Part shown: piece by piece, positions 60,551 through 64,000 of the stretch
How the letters are laid out: each line of letters begins with the position of its first letter
Position numbering within the stretch: the stretch's first letter is position 1
Assembly (NCBI GenBank): GCA_009617715.1
Contig: VTFK01000154.1
Span: 868,001 to 932,000, forward strand
From: Plectrocnemia conspersa
Taxonomy: Eukaryota; Arthropoda; Insecta; Trichoptera; Polycentropodidae
Direction of reading: 5' to 3'
Length of the DNA: 64,000 bases
Made by a program: the position numbers and the translations under genes
Notes under the pieces: model-generated
The model's input: the letters and a program-made list of their open reading frames with translations, nothing else
Database searches by the model: none
Told to the model about the DNA's origin: nothing

Positions 60551-60930
60551 CTGCATATTTGAAGTCCCCTTAACGTGTCTGGGTCCAAAAGATCTAGTCA
60601 TCCGGAGCGGGTTGAACCGGGTGGCGTAAAGAGGGAAGCAGCTGCTTTTTCAATCTTCTCTATCTGTTGTTCGTCAGGCGCTCCACATGGTTCGAGGCAA
60701 ATTTTAAGAATTCTTGTTGAAGTTTTTGATGATGAAGAAGTAGATGGGCGCTGTGTACCTATTTTTGTACATATAGCTAGTCTGCGAAAGGTTTCGGGCT
60801 CGCCCACTTCTTGCTGCTACGACCAATTACGATGATCTATGAGTGTGATTAGATTATCTGGTTTTCTTGCTGAATTATGTGTGCAAGGTTTGTGATTAGA
60901 TTAACAGATATATAAAGCCAGTGGTTATCT
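60551..60930. promoter_or_regulatory. GC-richer block with duplicated GATTAGATTA
   Basis: Frames of 86 (plus) and 69 (minus) codons overlap at 60575-60835 and both read protein-like; neither matches a family I know. TGTGATTAGATTA occurs at 60844 and again at 60891, 47 bases apart. GATTA is the core of K50 homeodomain (Bicoid/Otx) sites. Confidence 0.3.
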
Positions 60931-60934
60931 CGCG

Positions 60935-61140
60935 TTTCATTTACTGTCTATTGTCAAATCATTGCCTGGGTTAGAATCCTTTATAAATCTAGTGTTTTTT
61001 TAATTTCCATGGTTTCTGTGAAATCAAAACTAGTAAATTGTATGTAATAATAATTCCGATCGATCATTACAGATAGAGTTTCCTGATTTTATGGATAATT
61101 ATTGTAATGATTAATCAAAACTGAGCTAGGTCGTAGATAT
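60935..61140 (+). repeat. tRNA-derived SINE, family A, copy 5
   Basis: The B-box-like GGGTTAGAATCC (60968-60979) is followed by TTTATAAATCTAGTGTTTTT, AATTCCGATCGATCATTAC and the tail AATGATTAATCAAAACTGAG with CTAGGTCGTAGATAT. It matches the copies at 2484 and 3747 in reverse and gives the family tail in plus orientation. The 5' end is approximate. Confidence 0.65.
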
Positions 61141-61330
61141 TGTATAAGGTATTTAAAATTCTCTAATAATGAGTTACTTGTAGAGTATTTAACAAAAAAT
61201 ATTTATTTGTGCAAAGCTGCATAATTAATTTGTTATTAATAATGATATAATTAACAGAAACTAACTTATTATGCCGCTCAGATTTTAATCTTTACAAGTA
61301 TGCGTTATTTTTTCATACGATTTAAGTGTA
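61141..61330. other. AT-rich spacer
   Basis: Nothing recognised. Confidence 0.4.
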
Positions 61331-62100
61331 GTGGTTAAATTTATTTTTATAATTAATGAGCACATAATTATTAACCATAAAGTATACACAGCATATAAGG
61401 TTTTTTGTTGCGCTTTCATTCGTAAAATATTTCCACCCTTTAGCCGAAAGTCGACGTTAAAGCTGCTGACGGTGGCTGACAACCGTTGCCCTGGGAGACC
61501 ACTTAATGAGGCTACGAGCTTCACTTCTACCTGTTTATTTGCCAGGTTTATAAGAACCTTCGGCATATCAGAGGTGTTACACGTAAGGGTCGCAACTCCA
61601 AAGTGGTTCTTTCCCCCTCGAAGCGTAAAATACCATATCGTAAAATCCGAGCGAAGCAGAATAACGAAGACGCGTTTCGATGTTGACAGTACATTATATA
61701 AAATTTCGTATATACATCGTTTAAATGACATGTGTATCTATACACGCGAATATAATATACGCGTATTTTATGTGTTGAAACACACACTCTGGTTTATAAA
61801 TTGCAAAGCGAGAGATGATATTTTCTTCACAATAACAGCGACTAAATGGAATTCGAGTCTCATTCGTGTTTCTCGGTAAAAGGCTTCATCGCAAAGTACC
61901 GCAGCGTTTCAAGTTTTAACGAAATGAATAATTACACGGTGAAAATTCGTTTGTGTGATTGTTTAATTTCGGCTTTTCTCGTATCGGCGCGCATTTGTCC
62001 CGTTTGGCCGATTACTTTGAATTGAGAGGAAAAGTTGTAGATGATACTTGAACCGTTTATATGTGGCAAAAATTCAAGTTGTAAAGTCTAACAATTTATT
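61331..62100. promoter_or_regulatory. GC/CpG-rich block holding the longest ORFs in the window
   Basis: The plus strand is open for 182 codons (61331-61879), but this frame begins at GTG and its first ATG is near the end. The minus strand is open for 148 codons from a true ATG (61731 down to 61285). Neither has a domain, signal peptide or convincing membrane segment. Simultaneous openness on both strands fits a GC-rich block in AT-rich DNA. GACGGTGGCTGACAACCGT near 61467 can fold. Confidence 0.3.
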
Positions 62101-62620
62101 TTTTTACATATATACATATATATTATTATTTAATATACTAACGTATTTCGCGCTTCTGACGTAGTATAGTTATATATTTATATAACGTGGAAATGAAAGA
62201 AATCAAATGTAAGGTCTTTTGAGAAAGACTCGTCGGTCAAACGCAGAAGTAGCTTCAGGAAGTTAGCTGCCAACCTGTGCAGGATCTCTGTGTAGGTTTC
62301 GACTTCTTATTTATTTTATTATGAGACACGCCACCGTACCAAAGACACAATTTCCCTTTCCACTTAAGTGTCTGTGAGTTTTTATTTCCTGCTCCTCTCT
62401 GTGGCTCAGAACTGTTCCTGCCGGAAAACGAATTGGGTTGGCTCCGAATAAAAAATACTAATTACACTGATAGATTTTTTTTGTAAATATTAATTGTATT
62501 TCTCGTAATATATATTTTTATTTTAATCATGATCTATATTTTAAAGAAAAATACTGTTTTAAAGTATGTGTTTATTATTCTTAATATTGAAATGATATAA
62601 TATATTTATATATATTATAT
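62101..62620. other. Mixed spacer
   Basis: AT-rich with one GC-richer patch at 62210-62460 that has no ORF or recognised repeat. Confidence 0.35.
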
Positions 62621-62621
62621 A

Positions 62622-63140
62622 CAGCCTTGGCCATAATAATGCGGCACCACTTAAAATGGTGTGGAACTTTTACAAGTGCATAGTCTAAATGAAATATTTA
62701 AATAAGTAGTTTTAACCGTAATTCTAAAAACTATAGAAAGAAATTGCTCAGTTTTTTTTAAACTTAAGTTTTAAAAAAATATTGCAGTTCAAAAGAAATT
62801 GACCTCATGTTTTTTTTTATTTATTTTTTTATTTTTAAAATTACATAAATATTTAAAAAATACTCAAAAAAACTAAAATGTTGTGAAGCGAATATAATTT
62901 TATTGCATATTACTGACTGAATATATCGGAATATAGGAAAGACATTAATTGTTCACGACATGCTGTTAAACATGCTTTAAAACGGTTCAACAAATGTGAT
63001 TCTTAAAAAAAGCCAAAAACTGGAAAAAATGTAATTATCCGTAATTATCAGTTACGGATAATTTGTGACCATGGCTGGAGCATTGTAGCTGAAATATAAA
63101 AAGAAATTAAGCGAAAATCGCGATGAATACCGAGATTTCA
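62622..63140 (+). mobile_element. Tc1-like transposon, 5' part only
   Basis: After a TA dinucleotide (62620-62621) the terminus CAGCCTTGGCCATAATAATG begins, of the Tc1 type. About 330 bases in, a decayed N-terminal helix-turn-helix can be read as SRHAVKHALKRFNKCDS-like residues (about 62953-63003), with stops and frameshifts. No catalytic DDE core and no 3' inverted terminus are seen before the (AT)n run at 63140. A 12-bp perfect inverted repeat, AATTATCCGTAA (63033-63044) and TTACGGATAATT (63052-63063), lies where the basic linker should be. Confidence 0.6.
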
Positions 63141-63179
63141 AATATATATATATATACATATGTACTATATAAATAGTAT

Positions 63180-63640
63180 ATTTTTTAGGTTTAATTTACG
63201 GTACTAGACTCGCTCTTTCATTGCGTGAAATATTCCCAATCGTTGAATCTGTAGATAACGTCCTCCCAAGATTTATAATAATCACTGGAGCGTGCTCACA
63301 ATCATCGACAAGAAGACGAATATGGAAATCGCAATAACGCAGAATCAATCAAGCGTTTTTTCCTCGTTTCCGACTCAACAACTCGCAACTTTTGCCGACA
63401 AACAAAATGTTCAAGTTTGCAAGAAAGCTGGGCGGCCGTGGAGTGCTACAAGAAAGTTTTTCCTTGTTTCCCGGTTAAAAGGTATAACAACGGAGCCGTC
63501 CTTTCTGAATATGATATCATTTTATATTAATAATAAAAAGCCGAATAAAATATATTATAATATTACTCTGACAAGCAACTCAAAAAACTGTGTGTATTCT
63601 CCAGTCTTTCAGGCTTAATATCTGGAGCCAAACAACTTGA
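63180..63640. promoter_or_regulatory. GC-richer block, putative regulatory element
   Basis: A 108-codon plus-strand frame (63292-63618) runs across the block. Its first codon is not ATG, although an ATG follows within a dozen codons. The residues are mixed and polar with no recognised domain. I leave it uncalled. Confidence 0.25.
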
Positions 63641-64000
63641 AATGCTTTAGATAATTAAAAATATTTAATAATATTTTTTTCGGTAAAGAATTGCATACAC
63701 CAACATAAATATATATAAGGTAAATATTGTATAGAATAGAACCTTATCAGAAATTAGGCCAATACTTATATTGCAACCTTTAATAAATTTAATCATATGC
63801 ATAGAACATTAAATCATTGAGCGATTTTTGGTTCAGGACCCTTTACAGCAGACTTTTTCAGGCAAAAACTATTAATATTCAAACAAAATGTTTAATTTAA
63901 TTATGGCTAATCCACTAAATTTAATAGCATTTAGAGTTTGAAAGTAGTTTCATTGGAACTATAATATAGGAAGTCACATAGCAAGCCACAATATAAAACG
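63641..64000. other. AT-rich end of window
   Basis: Nothing recognised. Confidence 0.4.

Noticed and set aside
61285..61879. Longest ORFs (182 codons plus, 148 codons minus)
   Set aside because: Plus frame starts at GTG and has its first ATG near the end. Both strands are open over the same bases and no domain is visible, so base composition explains them.

Overview
This window looks like noncoding DNA from an arthropod nuclear genome, most likely an insect. It is strongly AT-rich but not visibly short of CpG. It holds old Tc1/mariner and hAT transposon copies, tRNA-derived SINEs and foldback elements, and no bacterial gene structure, rRNA or CRISPR. The species cannot be named from the sequence. 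I found no intact protein-coding gene that I would defend. Most longer ORFs lie in GC-richer blocks where both strands are open at once, often with non-ATG starts, as expected from composition alone.

Layout: AT-rich stretches of about 0.3-2.5 kb alternate with sharply bounded GC/CpG-rich blocks of about 0.3-1 kb. The blocks begin near 131, 3268, 5690, 7490, 13250, 14960, 17110, 19085, 22480, 25450, 26571, 28760, 32391, 33851, 35271, 39600, 40556, 44750, 46771, 48475, 49415, 52481, 53921, 54781, 56540, 58141, 59751, 60551, 61331 and 63180. They carry short palindromes, homeodomain-type and ATGGCCAT-type motifs, one CTCF-like site in the most GC-rich block (3268-3600) and a GAGA tract. This is the look of a cis-regulatory region: a large intron or the flank of a developmental gene. 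A strong plus-strand candidate recursive splice site (branch point, pyrimidine-rich tract and CAG|GTAAGC at 10509-10542) favours a long plus-strand intron, but no flanking exon was recognised.

Mobile DNA: (i) a hAT element at 42755-44068 with 8-bp target duplications, matching inverted termini and a decayed ZBED/Buster-like transposase, interrupted by a near-perfect 40-bp inverted duplication; (ii) an internally deleted mariner-like transposase pseudogene at 27797-28345 (minus); (iii) a truncated Tc1-like element at 62622-63140; (iv) two palindromic MITE-like elements at 15751-15994 and 18081-18301; (v) a SINE family with six clear or partial copies and one doubtful copy, in both orientations; (vi) a second, GC-richer tRNA-derived SINE at 4183-4556; (vii) a dimeric tRNA-like repeat at 56051-56250 and a tRNA-like relic at 30331-30400.

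Other structure: several hairpins with long perfect arms and tiny loops (43074, 53443, 59289, 63033), a hairpin and palindrome cluster at 47481-47780, and a possible small transcription unit at 32575-32807 with a TATA-like box and a 41-codon ORF. Coordinates of repeats are read by eye, and ends without target duplications are approximate.
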